A DNA stretch of 64,000 bases from Mesorhizobium loti (GCF_001510895.1 NZ_LPWA01000131.1:161228-225227); one strand, 5' to 3'; positions 8,825 to 16,332 are shown, counted from the first letter of the stretch. Translations and numbers: made by a program. The notes: generated by a model not told the origin, from the letters alone.

Positions 8825-9157
8825 ATGTCAAACCGCCTGATTTCCGCCGTCGTCGCCAGTGCCTTTGCTGGAGCCATTGGCGCCGCCGCCATCGGCTCCG
8901 CATCCGCCGCGATGAGCGAAGCAGAAATGATGAAGATGCGGGAGATGACCAAGAAAGAGGTCGCTTCCGGCAAGATGGAGAAATGTTTCGGCGTGGCGCT
9001 CAAGGGCCATAACGACTGCTATGCGGGCGCTGGAACCACCTGCGCGGGCACGTCCACCAAGGACTATCAGGGCAACGCCTTCAAGCTGGTGGCGAAAGGG
9101 ACCTGCACTGCCATGAGCACCCCCAAAGGTCACGGCTCGCTGAAGCCGATCACCTGA
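8825..9157 (+). CDS. bufA: DUF2282 bufferin-type metal-binding RiPP precursor
   Basis: A 110-residue exported peptide of the DUF2282 family, whose members are precursors of bufferins, periplasmic copper-sequestering RiPPs. Residues 1-28 form a signal peptide (ending SASA). A Met-rich stretch (AMSEAEMMKMREM) follows, then a core with four cysteines: KCFG, NDC, TTCAGTS and KGTC. Cysteines of this kind are the substrates that DUF692 enzymes modify, to thiooxazoles in bufferins. GGAGG lies 6 bases before the ATG. It is the first gene of a nine-gene operon behind a SigF-type promoter, and a hairpin follows its stop. Modification and copper binding are inferred from the family. Confidence 0.85.
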   Translation: MSNRLISAVVASAFAGAIGAAAIGSASAAMSEAEMMKMREMTKKEVASGKMEKCFGVALKGHNDCYAGAGTTCAGTSTKDYQGNAFKLVAKGTCTAMSTPKGHGSLKPIT

Positions 9158-9171
9158 TTTCCCAGGAACCT

Positions 9172-9197
9172 CGGCGGGTGGGAATTGCCACCCGCCG
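9172..9197 (+). terminator. Strong hairpin between precursor and modifying-enzyme genes
   Basis: A perfect 10-bp inverted repeat (CGGCGGGTGG at 9172-9181, CCACCCGCCG at 9188-9197) with a 6-base loop begins 14 bases after the bufA stop. No U-run follows, so it is more likely a partial terminator or a 3'-end stabiliser of the precursor mRNA than a full stop. Such an element would let the abundant peptide be made in excess of the enzymes downstream. Confidence 0.65.
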
Positions 9198-9224
9198 TAT
9201 CCACAGCCTTCCGGGAGATCGACC

Positions 9225-10088
9225 ATGAATATTCCTCCACGCGCCGGCGTGGGACTTAAGCCGCAGCACTACCGCGAGATCCTGCAAACCGCGCCGGACA
9301 TAGGCTTTTTCGAGGTTCACGCCGAAAATTACATGGGAGCGGGAGGGCCACCGCACCGCTATCTGGCGGCGGTGCGCGAGCGTTATCCTCTCTCGTTGCA
9401 CGGCGTCGGACTGTCGATCGGCGCAGCCAAGCCTCTCGACCAGGACCATTTGAGGCGCCTGAAAGATCTGATCGCCCGCTACCAGCCGGGCCTCTTCTCC
9501 GAGCACCTCGCATGGTCGAGTCACGGCGATGCATTTTTGAACGATCTCCTGCCGATGCCCTACACGGTGGAGACGCTGCAGCGCATCGTCTCACACATCG
9601 ACCAGGTGCAGGAAACACTCGGCCGCCGGATGCTGCTGGAAAATCCGTCCACCTACGTCGCCTTTGCCGAAAGCACCTATGCCGAGCCCGATTTCATCGC
9701 CGAGGTGCAACGGCGCACCGGCTGCGGGCTGCTGCTCGATGTCAGCAACGTCCACGTCGCCTCGACCAATCAGCAGTGGGATCCTTTCGCCTATATCGAC
9801 GCCTACCCGCGCGGTGCCGTGCAGGAAATACACCTCGCCGGTTTCACGCCCGAGACCGACGAGAAGCAGCGGCCGCTGCTCATCGATACCCACAACAGGC
9901 CCGTCGACCCGCTCGTCTGGCAGCTCTACGCCTATGTGATCGGCAAACTCGGCCCCACGCCGACGCTGATCGAATGGGATGCCGATTTGCCGTCATGGAG
10001 CGAGCTTCTGGCCGAGGCTCGACGTGCTGAAGCGTACATGAAGTCCCACGCGCCGCAGCAGGAGGTGCGCATTGCAAGGACTGGCTGA
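9225..10088 (+). CDS. bufB: DUF692 multinuclear non-heme iron oxidase (bufferin-modifying enzyme)
   Basis: A 287-residue MNIO/DUF692 TIM-barrel enzyme that uses iron to modify cysteines of the precursor peptide. The conserved metal-binding blocks are all present: FFEVHAENYMG, SLHGVGLSIG, FSEHLAWSSHG, LLENPSTYV, LLDVSNVHVAS and IHLAGF, near residues 27, 61, 93, 137, 168 and 204. A GGGAGAT ribosome-binding site precedes the ATG. Its end overlaps bufC by 17 bases. Placement directly after a DUF2282 precursor and before DUF2063 is the standard bufferin order. The exact chemistry is inferred from characterised relatives. Confidence 0.9.
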   Translation: MNIPPRAGVGLKPQHYREILQTAPDIGFFEVHAENYMGAGGPPHRYLAAVRERYPLSLHGVGLSIGAAKPLDQDHLRRLKDLIARYQPGLFSEHLAWSSHGDAFLNDLLPMPYTVETLQRIVSHIDQVQETLGRRMLLENPSTYVAFAESTYAEPDFIAEVQRRTGCGLLLDVSNVHVASTNQQWDPFAYIDAYPRGAVQEIHLAGFTPETDEKQRPLLIDTHNRPVDPLVWQLYAYVIGKLGPTPTLIEWDADLPSWSELLAEARRAEAYMKSHAPQQEVRIARTG

Positions 10089-10863
10089 ACGGCAACAGGA
10101 TTTCGCGCTGGCCCTGCTTGATGCTACCCGCGCCACGCCGCGAGGCCTCGTGGGGCCCGATGGCCTGCCAAGTCCGCGCCGTTTTGCGGTCTACCGCAAC
10201 AATGTCGTGGCCGGCCTGATCGAGACACTGAAGGAAAACTACCCGGCGGTTCATCGCATCGTCGGGGACGAATTCTTCCGTGCCATGGCGGGGCATTTTT
10301 CAATCGCCCATCCGCCGCAGTCTCCCATCATGCTGAGTTACGGCAAAGGCTTCCCTGAATTCATTGACGGGTTCGAGCCTGCGGCAGCGCTCCCTTACCT
10401 CGCCGACGTGGCGGGAATCGAGCGCGCCTGGAATGAGGCCTATCACGCAGCCGATGCGGAGCCGCTTTCCGCCAACGACCTCCTCGCCATCGATCAGGAC
10501 GACCTGGCCCGGGTTCGGCTGGCGCTCCATCCTTCGCTCCGGGTGACGCAATCGCGGTTTCCCGCCCTCACCATCTGGCGCATGAATATTGCGGGCGGCG
10601 AGCCCGCGGCTGTCGATCTCGAAGCTGGCGGCGAAGATGCTCTTATCATCCGCCCGAGCGCGGAAGTCGTTGTGCATCGACTGCCGATGGGAGCTGCGGC
10701 TTTCGTCAGGACTCTGGGCGCTGGCAAGCCAGTCGTAGCCGCGGCAATCGCCGCACTCGAAGCCACGCCGTATTTCGATCTCAGGGCGATGCTGGCCGGA
10801 CTGATTGAAGCCGGCGCTTTCGTCGGTTGGAGCCTCGAACGGGATGCCGGAGGTGAGCCATGA
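10072..10863 (+). CDS. bufC: DUF2063 (HvfC/BufC-type) partner protein
   Basis: A 263-residue protein with the DUF2063 N-terminal domain (QQDFALALLD ... FAVYRNNVVAGLIETLKENYPAV, about residues 5-65) and a C-terminal region of about 110 residues. Family members form a complex with the DUF692 enzyme and bring it the precursor peptide; older annotation calls them putative DNA-binding proteins. I use the TTG at 10072 because a GGAGG lies about 6 bases ahead of it and the protein aligns with the family from that point. The gene overlaps bufB by 17 bases and the DoxX gene by 4, which indicates translational coupling. Confidence 0.88.
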   Translation: MQGLAERQQDFALALLDATRATPRGLVGPDGLPSPRRFAVYRNNVVAGLIETLKENYPAVHRIVGDEFFRAMAGHFSIAHPPQSPIMLSYGKGFPEFIDGFEPAAALPYLADVAGIERAWNEAYHAADAEPLSANDLLAIDQDDLARVRLALHPSLRVTQSRFPALTIWRMNIAGGEPAAVDLEAGGEDALIIRPSAEVVVHRLPMGAAAFVRTLGAGKPVVAAAIAALEATPYFDLRAMLAGLIEAGAFVGWSLERDAGGEP

Positions 10864-11345
10864 CGATCTCAGCTCAGGAACTCGTCCGTACACTGACAAG
10901 GTGGCTTTCCTCGGCTGCCATGGCTGTGGCGCCGCTCTTTCTGCGAGCAGCACTCGCGGCGCCGTTTTTCCGCTCCGGACTCACCCGCTGGGACGGCTTC
11001 CTGCAGCTCTCGGACAGCACCGTCTATCTGTTCGAAGAGGAGTTCAAGTTGCACATCTTCGGCGCAGAGTATGGTTTCCCCATGCCGGATGCCGTGGCCT
11101 ATCTGGTCGCGACCGCCGAACTCGTTTTGCCGGTGATGCTGGTTCTGGGCCTCGCCACCCGCTTTGCCGCGCTGGCGATGCTCGTCATGACCGGTGTCAT
11201 CCAGCTTGTGGTGCCCGACGGCTGGGCCAACTTCCACCTCCCCTGGGCCGCCATGGCGATCTCCATCATCGCCCTTGGAGCAGGGCCTGCTTCCATTGAC
11301 CAGCTGATCGCGCGACGATTTGCTTCGGAGGCGTATCGGCAATGA
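10860..11345 (+). CDS. DoxX family membrane protein (BufD/HvfX-like)
   Basis: A 161-residue DoxX-family protein with four predicted membrane helices (about 20-40, 75-95, 100-120 and 128-148). It contains the family-typical FFRSGLTRWDGFLQL after helix 1 and ATAELVLPVMLVLGLATR in the middle. DoxX proteins accompany DUF692/DUF2063 genes in bufferin and related operons; a redox or quinone-linked role is suggested but not settled. The start codon overlaps the bufC stop (ATGA), and its own stop overlaps the sigma factor start in the same way. Confidence 0.85.
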   Translation: MTISAQELVRTLTRWLSSAAMAVAPLFLRAALAAPFFRSGLTRWDGFLQLSDSTVYLFEEEFKLHIFGAEYGFPMPDAVAYLVATAELVLPVMLVLGLATRFAALAMLVMTGVIQLVVPDGWANFHLPWAAMAISIIALGAGPASIDQLIARRFASEAYRQ

Positions 11346-11944
11346 CCACCCCTCCCGTGCTGAAGATTGTAAGAGGAGGCGCCGACCCTTCGCCGCGGGT
11401 GCGGGAGCTGGATTGGTCGATCCTCATGGCCAGGGCTCAGGACGGTGACGCCGATGCCTACCGGCGGCTCCTGGAGAGCATCACTCCATACCTCCGCGCT
11501 CACGCGGCGCGCTGCCACCGCAATCCCAGCGATGTCGAGGATGCGGTGCAAGATATACTGCTCAGCCTGCATACCGTGCGCCGGACCTATGATCCCGCGC
11601 GGCCGTTCGGTCCCTGGCTTGCGGCGATTGCCCGGCGCAGGCTGATCGACCGCCTGCGCCGCCAGGGCCGCCGCCGGGACTTCGAAACGGAATTTGAACC
11701 CGCTCACGAAACCTTTGCCGATCCGCCGGCGAACCTTGAGGGCATGACGAATATCCATGAGATTGCAGCGGCCCTCGACCGCCTTCCTGCCGGACAGCGC
11801 GAGGCCGTCCGGCTAACCAAGATCGAAGGGCTGTCGCTGAAGGAAGCCTCGGCGGTGAGTGGTACGAGCGTGGCGGCGCTGAAAATCGCCACTCACCGCG
11901 CCATCCAGCGTCTGCGGCGATTCTTCCATGGGAGTGACACATGA
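11342..11944 (+). CDS. sigF: ECF RNA polymerase sigma factor, SigF-like
   Basis: A 200-residue ECF sigma factor. Region 2 runs from about residue 27 (MARAQDGDADAYRRLL) through DVEDAVQDILLSLHTV to FGPWLAAIARRRLIDRLRR. Region 4 (about 135-190) has LPAGQREAVRLTKIEGLSLKEAS and the helix-turn-helix VAALKIATHRAIQRLRR. It is followed, with a 4-base overlap, by a DUF1109/NrsF gene, the pairing known from Caulobacter SigF-NrsF, which answers to chromium, cadmium and other metal stress. The promoter motif at 8725 fits this sigma group, so the operon probably regulates itself. Confidence 0.9.
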   Translation: MTTPPVLKIVRGGADPSPRVRELDWSILMARAQDGDADAYRRLLESITPYLRAHAARCHRNPSDVEDAVQDILLSLHTVRRTYDPARPFGPWLAAIARRRLIDRLRRQGRRRDFETEFEPAHETFADPPANLEGMTNIHEIAAALDRLPAGQREAVRLTKIEGLSLKEASAVSGTSVAALKIATHRAIQRLRRFFHGSDT

Positions 11945-12597
11945 TCCCCACGGATGATCTCATTTCCGCGCTGGCGGCCAATCTGAGACCTGTCAGGCGG
12001 CTCCGCCCGCCGCTGCTGCGCGCAACCGGTTTCCTGCTCCTGGCCGCATTGATCCTCACCATGATCGCCGCGGGCCACGGCTGGCGGCCAGGTCTTCTCG
12101 ATCGCCTGGCCGACATCCGCTTCGCCTTGAGCCTCACAGGGGCTCTCCTCACCGGCATCCTTGCCGCGGTCGCGGCATTCCTCATCAGCCTTCCCGGCCG
12201 TTCACGTCACTGGCTGTGGCTGCCGCTTCCGGCGGTTGCCTTGTGGCTTTTCTCGATCGGCTATCAGTGCCTGCGGTTCTGGACCCCTATGGTTCCCGAC
12301 AGCGCGGGTCCTGGTGAGACGGTTTCTTGCATCGCCACCTTGGTGCTGACCAGCCTGCCCTTGTCGCTCGCCCTGAGCCTCATGCTTCGTCATGCCGCCA
12401 GTTTCAACCCAGCGCCAGTGATCTTCGCTGCAAGTCTTTCCGTCGCTGGGATCACGGCAGCGGCGCTGACCTTGTTTCACCCAATCGACGCCAGCATCGA
12501 GATTCTGATGTTCAATCTTGGCACCGGACTGTTGATCATGTTGTCGGGCAGCGTCATCAATCTGTTCGTCTCGAAGCGTGTGGAGATGCCGGAATGA
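11941..12597 (+). CDS. nrsF: NrsF/DUF1109 membrane anti-sigma factor
   Basis: A 218-residue DUF1109 protein with six predicted membrane helices (within about residues 24-210) and a short cytoplasmic N-terminus (MIPTDDLISALAANLRPVRRL) that would bind the sigma factor. Two conserved-looking cysteines lie in or near the membrane region (YQCLRFW and TVSCIATL). In Caulobacter NrsF two cysteines are needed to sense metals. Its start overlaps the sigma gene by 4 bases and its stop overlaps merT by 4 bases (ATGA). Sequestering SigF at the membrane until metal stress is inferred from the family. Confidence 0.88.
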   Translation: MIPTDDLISALAANLRPVRRLRPPLLRATGFLLLAALILTMIAAGHGWRPGLLDRLADIRFALSLTGALLTGILAAVAAFLISLPGRSRHWLWLPLPAVALWLFSIGYQCLRFWTPMVPDSAGPGETVSCIATLVLTSLPLSLALSLMLRHAASFNPAPVIFAASLSVAGITAAALTLFHPIDASIEILMFNLGTGLLIMLSGSVINLFVSKRVEMPE

Positions 12598-12974
12598 TCG
12601 CGCCATCGCCCGTCAGCAACCCAACGACATCGCGGACTGGCCTTTCGTTCGCGCTTGGCGGGCTCTCGGCAGGTCTCCTGGCTTCTGCCTGCTGCATCCT
12701 TCCCCTTGCCTTCGCTGTCGCTGGGATCAGTGGCGCCTGGATAGCGCGTCTCACCGCGCTGGCGCCTTATCAGCCGTACTTCCTCACGCTCGCAGCCGTC
12801 TCCATCGCTCTCGGATACTGGCGCTACCGCCGCAGCGAAGCGGCCGCTTGCCTTCCAGGCTCCCTTTGCGCCAGCCCCGTCTATCGCCGTTCCACCCGAT
12901 GGATACTGTTGGCCGCGAGCCTGCTTGCAGTGTCGGCGGCCGCTGTCGATGTCTTCGGACGGCTCAATCCGTAG
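12594..12974 (+). CDS. merT: MerT-type mercuric/metal transport protein
   Basis: A 126-residue inner-membrane protein with three predicted helices (about 17-42, 53-72 and 100-120). The vicinal cysteine pair in helix 1 (SACCILPL) and the cytoplasmic pair (AACLPGSLCAS) are the Hg-binding sites of MerT. It is translationally coupled to nrsF by an ATGA overlap and followed 9 bases later by merP. No merR, merA or merB is present in the window, so the transported metal may not be mercury, or detoxification may be encoded elsewhere. Confidence 0.88.
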   Translation: MIAPSPVSNPTTSRTGLSFALGGLSAGLLASACCILPLAFAVAGISGAWIARLTALAPYQPYFLTLAAVSIALGYWRYRRSEAAACLPGSLCASPVYRRSTRWILLAASLLAVSAAAVDVFGRLNP

Positions 12975-12983
12975 GAGGCCCCC

Positions 12984-13265
12984 ATGCGCATCGCGATTGC
13001 AATCCTTGTCCCGCTCCTGGCCACTGCCCCCGCTGCCGCGGGACAGCACACGGCCACATTCTCGGTACCTGACATGACATGTCCGCTCTGCCCAGTCACC
13101 GTTACGACCGCAATCAAGCACCTCGACGGCATTGTCTCCGTTTCAACCGACGTCGATGCCAAGACTGCGACGGTTGTCTTCGACGACAGCAAGACGAGCC
13201 CGGCAGCGATCGCCGATGCTTCCACAAACGCTGGCTATGCAGCAGCCTTGGTGAATGAGCAATGA
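12984..13265 (+). CDS. merP: MerP-type periplasmic metal-binding protein
   Basis: A 93-residue exported protein with a signal peptide (about 1-20, ending AAAG) and one heavy-metal-associated domain. The metal site is MTCPLCPVTV, matching the MerP GMTC-X2-C arrangement, with the HMA fold continuing to NAGYAAALV. It would hand a soft metal ion to MerT. GAGG lies before the ATG. The stop overlaps the start of the GDCCVxC gene by 4 bases (ATGA), so all genes from bufC to this end are coupled or nearly so. Confidence 0.9.
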   Translation: MRIAIAILVPLLATAPAAAGQHTATFSVPDMTCPLCPVTVTTAIKHLDGIVSVSTDVDAKTATVVFDDSKTSPAAIADASTNAGYAAALVNEQ

Positions 13266-13489
13266 TCGAACCCACCAGCACCATCACCTGCCCCGCCTGC
13301 GGCCACAGCAGAACTGAGACAATGTCTACCGATGCCTGCCAGTATTTCTACGAATGCGAAAACTGCAGGGTTCTCCTCAAGCCGCTGGCGGGAGATTGCT
13401 GCGTATTCTGCTCCTACGGGGATCATCCCTGTCCGCCGAAACAGAAGGAGCTGCAGTCCGGTTCCGCAAGCCGGCATTGCTGCAGCTGA
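13262..13489 (+). CDS. GDCCVxC domain small protein
   Basis: A 75-residue cysteine-rich protein carrying the hallmark GDCCVFCSYGDHPCPP. Other cysteines are TCPACGH near the N-terminus, DACQYFYECENC in the middle and a terminal HCCS. The family is annotated as GDCCVxC-domain (seleno)protein; here cysteines, not an in-frame TGA, occupy the motif. It is often linked to mer genes. Two putative zinc- or mercury-binding clusters can be drawn from the spacing. It is the last gene of the operon and converges with dusA. Its biochemical role is unknown. Confidence 0.82.
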   Translation: MIEPTSTITCPACGHSRTETMSTDACQYFYECENCRVLLKPLAGDCCVFCSYGDHPCPPKQKELQSGSASRHCCS

Positions 13490-13543
13490 GAGCTATGACA
13501 TCAATACGGACAGGATGGTCTGCGAGACTTGAGTCGCTGCCTC

Positions 13544-14542
13544 CTAGGCGGCTTCGGCTTCCGCCGCCGCGAAGTCGATCGCCGCGAACGCCGCCTTCAG
13601 CACGTCCGGCCCCGCTCCAGGTCTGTTGGCGTCGGTGGAGAGGATCTGCCGGTAGCGGCGCGCGCCGGGCAACCCATGGAACAGTCCGACCATATGGCGT
13701 GTGACATGGCCGAGCCGCCCGCCCTTTTCGATGTGACGCGCTGCATAGTCAGCCATGGCGTCGATCAGCGCCGCATAGTCGAAAGCGGCAGGTAGCTCAC
13801 CATAGAACGCGGCATCGACGCCGGTAAGGATGCCGGGCGTATGATAGGCGGCGCGGCCAAGCATGGCGCCGTCGACATGGCCGAGATGTTCGGACACTTC
13901 GTCGAGCGATTGAATACCGCCGTTGATGCCGATGAATTTGTTCGGCTTTCTGGCCTTCAGCCGATAGACGCGCGGATAGTCGAGCGGTGGGATGTCGCGA
14001 TTTTCCTTGGGACTAAGCCCCTCCAGCCACGCCTTGCGGGCATGCACCCAGAGAGCATCGGCACCGGCTGCGAGCACGCCGTCGGCCAGCGTGTCGAGAG
14101 CGGGTTCAGGATCCTGCTCGTCGACGCCGATGCGGCATTTGACCGTGACGGGAATCTTCACCGCCGCCTTCATCGCAGAGACGCATTCCGCCACCAGCAG
14201 CGGTGTTTTCATCAAGCAGGCGCCGAACGTGCCCGACTGGACGCGATCGGACGGACAGCCGACATTGAGGTTGATCTCGTCATAGCCCAACGCCTCACCG
14301 ATCACGGCCGCTTCCGCAAGCTTTCGCGGATCGGAACCGCCGAGCTGCAAGGCAACCGGATGCTCGACGTCGTCAAAGCCAAGCAGGCGCTCGCGCGCGC
14401 CGTGGATGACGGCGTCCGCCACCACCATCTCGGTGTAGAGCAGCGCGCGGCGCGTCAGCTGACGGTGGAAAAACCGGCAATGCCGATCTGTCCAGTCCAT
14501 CATAGGCGCCACAGCTATTCTAACATCTTGATATTTCTGCAT
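13544..14542 (-). CDS. dusA: tRNA dihydrouridine(20/20a) synthase DusA
   Basis: A 332-residue FMN-dependent enzyme that reduces uridines 20/20a in the tRNA D-loop. The N-terminal FMN motif VAPMMDWTDRHCRFFHR is that of DusA. The catalytic cysteine sits in NLNVGCPSDRVQSGTFGACL (about residue 97). The phosphate-binding loops GINGGIQ and DGAMLGRAAY follow. The C-terminus is slightly extended by an Ala-rich tail. The length matches the family. It stands alone and converges with the metal operon, leaving about 54 bases between stops. Confidence 0.93.
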   Translation of the reverse strand: MQKYQDVRIAVAPMMDWTDRHCRFFHRQLTRRALLYTEMVVADAVIHGARERLLGFDDVEHPVALQLGGSDPRKLAEAAVIGEALGYDEINLNVGCPSDRVQSGTFGACLMKTPLLVAECVSAMKAAVKIPVTVKCRIGVDEQDPEPALDTLADGVLAAGADALWVHARKAWLEGLSPKENRDIPPLDYPRVYRLKARKPNKFIGINGGIQSLDEVSEHLGHVDGAMLGRAAYHTPGILTGVDAAFYGELPAAFDYAALIDAMADYAARHIEKGGRLGHVTRHMVGLFHGLPGARRYRQILSTDANRPGAGPDVLKAAFAAIDFAAAEAEAA

Positions 14543-14653
14543 TTTTTCGTAGCTTCAACGAGTTACGTCGCGTCGTGTGCACTCCATTTTACGCCACGAC
14601 ACGCTCCATTTTCCGGTCTTTCGATGCCTCGGTGCACACGGAGCGCACGCGAA

Positions 14654-14740
14654 TTGGCCACCTTCACTAAACTAAAATCCGGCTCTTGGAGAGCCCAGAT
14701 CCGTCGCAAGGGGCATGCGTTGAGCAGTCGACAGCCCTGA
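14654..14740 (+). pseudogene. Remnant of a phage-type integrase N-terminus
   Basis: Reading from TTG at 14654, the 28 codons give ATFTKLKSGSWRAQIRRKG, which looks like the arm-type DNA-binding N-terminus of tyrosine integrases, then run into unrelated residues and a TGA at 14738-14740. No catalytic domain follows in any frame; the opposite-strand glucanase gene begins its 3' end at 14776. No tRNA or attachment repeat could be seen nearby. It is best read as a scrap left by a lost mobile element. Confidence 0.45.
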
Positions 14741-14775
14741 TGACAAGAGCGAGCGGAGCTAGTCATCGCTACGTC

Positions 14776-16110
14776 TTATAGCCAGCCGCCCGAAAAACCC
14801 GCTCGGTGCAGGCCTGTGGCGATGGCCGGCACGCGTCGCATCAATCGCCACAGGAAATCCGATCGGTAGTTCTCGATCATCAGGGTGATCGGCCCCTGAT
14901 TGATGCCGACATGGTCCGGCGATACCCAACCGCCGGACCGACCGTCGGCGGCGGCAATTGTCGGATTGAAGCTTGCGGTGAAGCCGTAAGGGTTGCCCTC
15001 GTGCAGGTCGATCTCGTGGAAATGGCGCAGCGCCGGCAGAACGATCTCTGGCGCAAAGGGCAATGAGGTAATCGCCGCCCATGGCGACAATGTGCCGTCA
15101 TCGGGACCGAAGGGTGCGCCTCGAGCCAGATAGCCATAGACGCGGCGGTCCCCGACTGTCATGTGACGTTTCGAGCCGGGTCCGTCGCTGGCGGTGATGC
15201 CCCAGCAATTCTCGCCATAACCACTGAAGCCCCTTGGGTTGCGGATCGCGTAGTCGCGCTGCAGGTAAGTGGCCTGGCGGCTGTTCTCGAAATAGTCGCT
15301 ACCGTGATTGCGCATGAAGGCGTCGCGGATGTCGCGGAAATCGATCCAGATATGCGAGAGCTGGTGGATGAAGAGTGGACCGGCATAAATCAGTTCCCGG
15401 CCATAGATCTTCTTCCACTTGTATGTGGATAGCCAGGCAGCATAGCTCTCGGCCGGTAGCGGATGGGTCGGCGAGCCGAGGCCTAGCACATAGAGAATCA
15501 GCGCCTCGTCGTATCCTTGCCAGCGGTAGCGCAGGAACCCCTTTCCAGATCGCCAGCCATGGGTGACGGTGGCGCCGCCGTTCTGCGCCCAGCGCCAGTC
15601 GGCGCGGCGGTAGAGTGCATCGGCAAGCCGGCTGATTTCGAGTTCGGATTCGTCATCCTCGCCAAAGTAGGCGCCGGCGGCCAGCGCCCCGGCAAGCAAG
15701 AGAGCCGTATCGACCGTTGACAGTTCGCAGTTCCAGACGCGGCGTCCCATCTTCATATCAAGGAAATGATAGTAGAAGCCCTTGTAGCCGGTGGCGTCTG
15801 GTTCTGTTCCGTGCGGTGCGTCCCAGAAGAAGCGAAGCGTGGCGAGCGTCCGTCCAACCGCTGCGGCGCGCGTCATGAAACCACGCTCGACACCGACGGG
15901 ATAGGACGACAGGGCGAGCCCGACGGCGGCTATACTGGCGGGCGCCCCTGGGGCGTTGCGGTCGGCGATCAGGCCATTTGCCGGGTTGGCTTCTTTGAGA
16001 AAATATTCGAAGGACAGGCGCTGGATGTCCGAAAGAAGTTTGTCGTTCAGCGGCTGGTCGGTCGGTGCGTCCATGGCTGCCGATATAGAGGGTTTCGCTG
16101 CGCTTCCCAC
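14776..16110 (-). CDS. Glucoamylase-family (GH144-type) glucanase
   Basis: A protein of up to 444 residues of the glycoamylase-like family that contains GH144 endo-beta-1,2-glucanases. Recognisable segments include LSFEYFLKEANPANGLIADR (about 32-51), GYKGFYYHFLDMKMGRRVW, NCELSTVDTALLLAGAL, FIHQLSHIWIDFRDIRDAFM, GYGENCWGITASDGP and GWVSPDHVGINQGPITLMIEN. The acidic residues in the last three fit the proposed active site. It probably cuts beta-1,2-glucan, a polymer that rhizobia make in cyclic form. The start is uncertain: GTG at 16110 or ATG at 16074; neither has a strong ribosome-binding site. No clear signal peptide is seen from either start. Confidence 0.8.
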   Translation of the reverse strand: MGSAAKPSISAAMDAPTDQPLNDKLLSDIQRLSFEYFLKEANPANGLIADRNAPGAPASIAAVGLALSSYPVGVERGFMTRAAAVGRTLATLRFFWDAPHGTEPDATGYKGFYYHFLDMKMGRRVWNCELSTVDTALLLAGALAAGAYFGEDDESELEISRLADALYRRADWRWAQNGGATVTHGWRSGKGFLRYRWQGYDEALILYVLGLGSPTHPLPAESYAAWLSTYKWKKIYGRELIYAGPLFIHQLSHIWIDFRDIRDAFMRNHGSDYFENSRQATYLQRDYAIRNPRGFSGYGENCWGITASDGPGSKRHMTVGDRRVYGYLARGAPFGPDDGTLSPWAAITSLPFAPEIVLPALRHFHEIDLHEGNPYGFTASFNPTIAAADGRSGGWVSPDHVGINQGPITLMIENYRSDFLWRLMRRVPAIATGLHRAGFSGGWL

Positions 16111-16122
16111 CTTTTCGGCCGG

Positions 16123-16332
16123 TCAATCATGAGTAAGGAAGGCGACGGCCGATCGCGACAGGCGCGTCAGTCGGCGCCAAAATTCAAACCGAGATACTAC
16201 TCGTGATTGCTGTTTACCGGCACCGAGTGTAACGGCCGGCGTCATCGGTATCATCAACATTGAAACTAAACTGGCCACCGAGAGATAGTAATGAGCTTTG
16301 GTCAGATTGACCCCAAGAACACTGATGTTCAC
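16123..16332 (-). CDS. Possible small ORF coupled to the sensor kinase
   Basis: A GTG at 16332 overlaps the TGA of the histidine kinase gene (GTGA) and opens a 69-codon frame. It has one hydrophobic stretch (HYYLSVASLVSMLMIPM) and a basic C-terminal half (FWRRLTRLSRS). The first residues, NISVLGVNLTKA, also resemble the start of IS110-family transposases (NISVLGIDLAK), so it may instead be a transposase scrap. The coupling makes translation possible, but nothing else supports a gene. Confidence 0.25.
   Translation of the reverse strand: MNISVLGVNLTKAHYYLSVASLVSMLMIPMTPAVTLGAGKQQSRVVSRFEFWRRLTRLSRSAVAFLTHD

Noticed and set aside
13262..13489. Selenocysteine-containing GDCCVxC protein
   Set aside because: The motif is encoded with ordinary cysteine codons and no in-frame TGA; no SECIS-like need.
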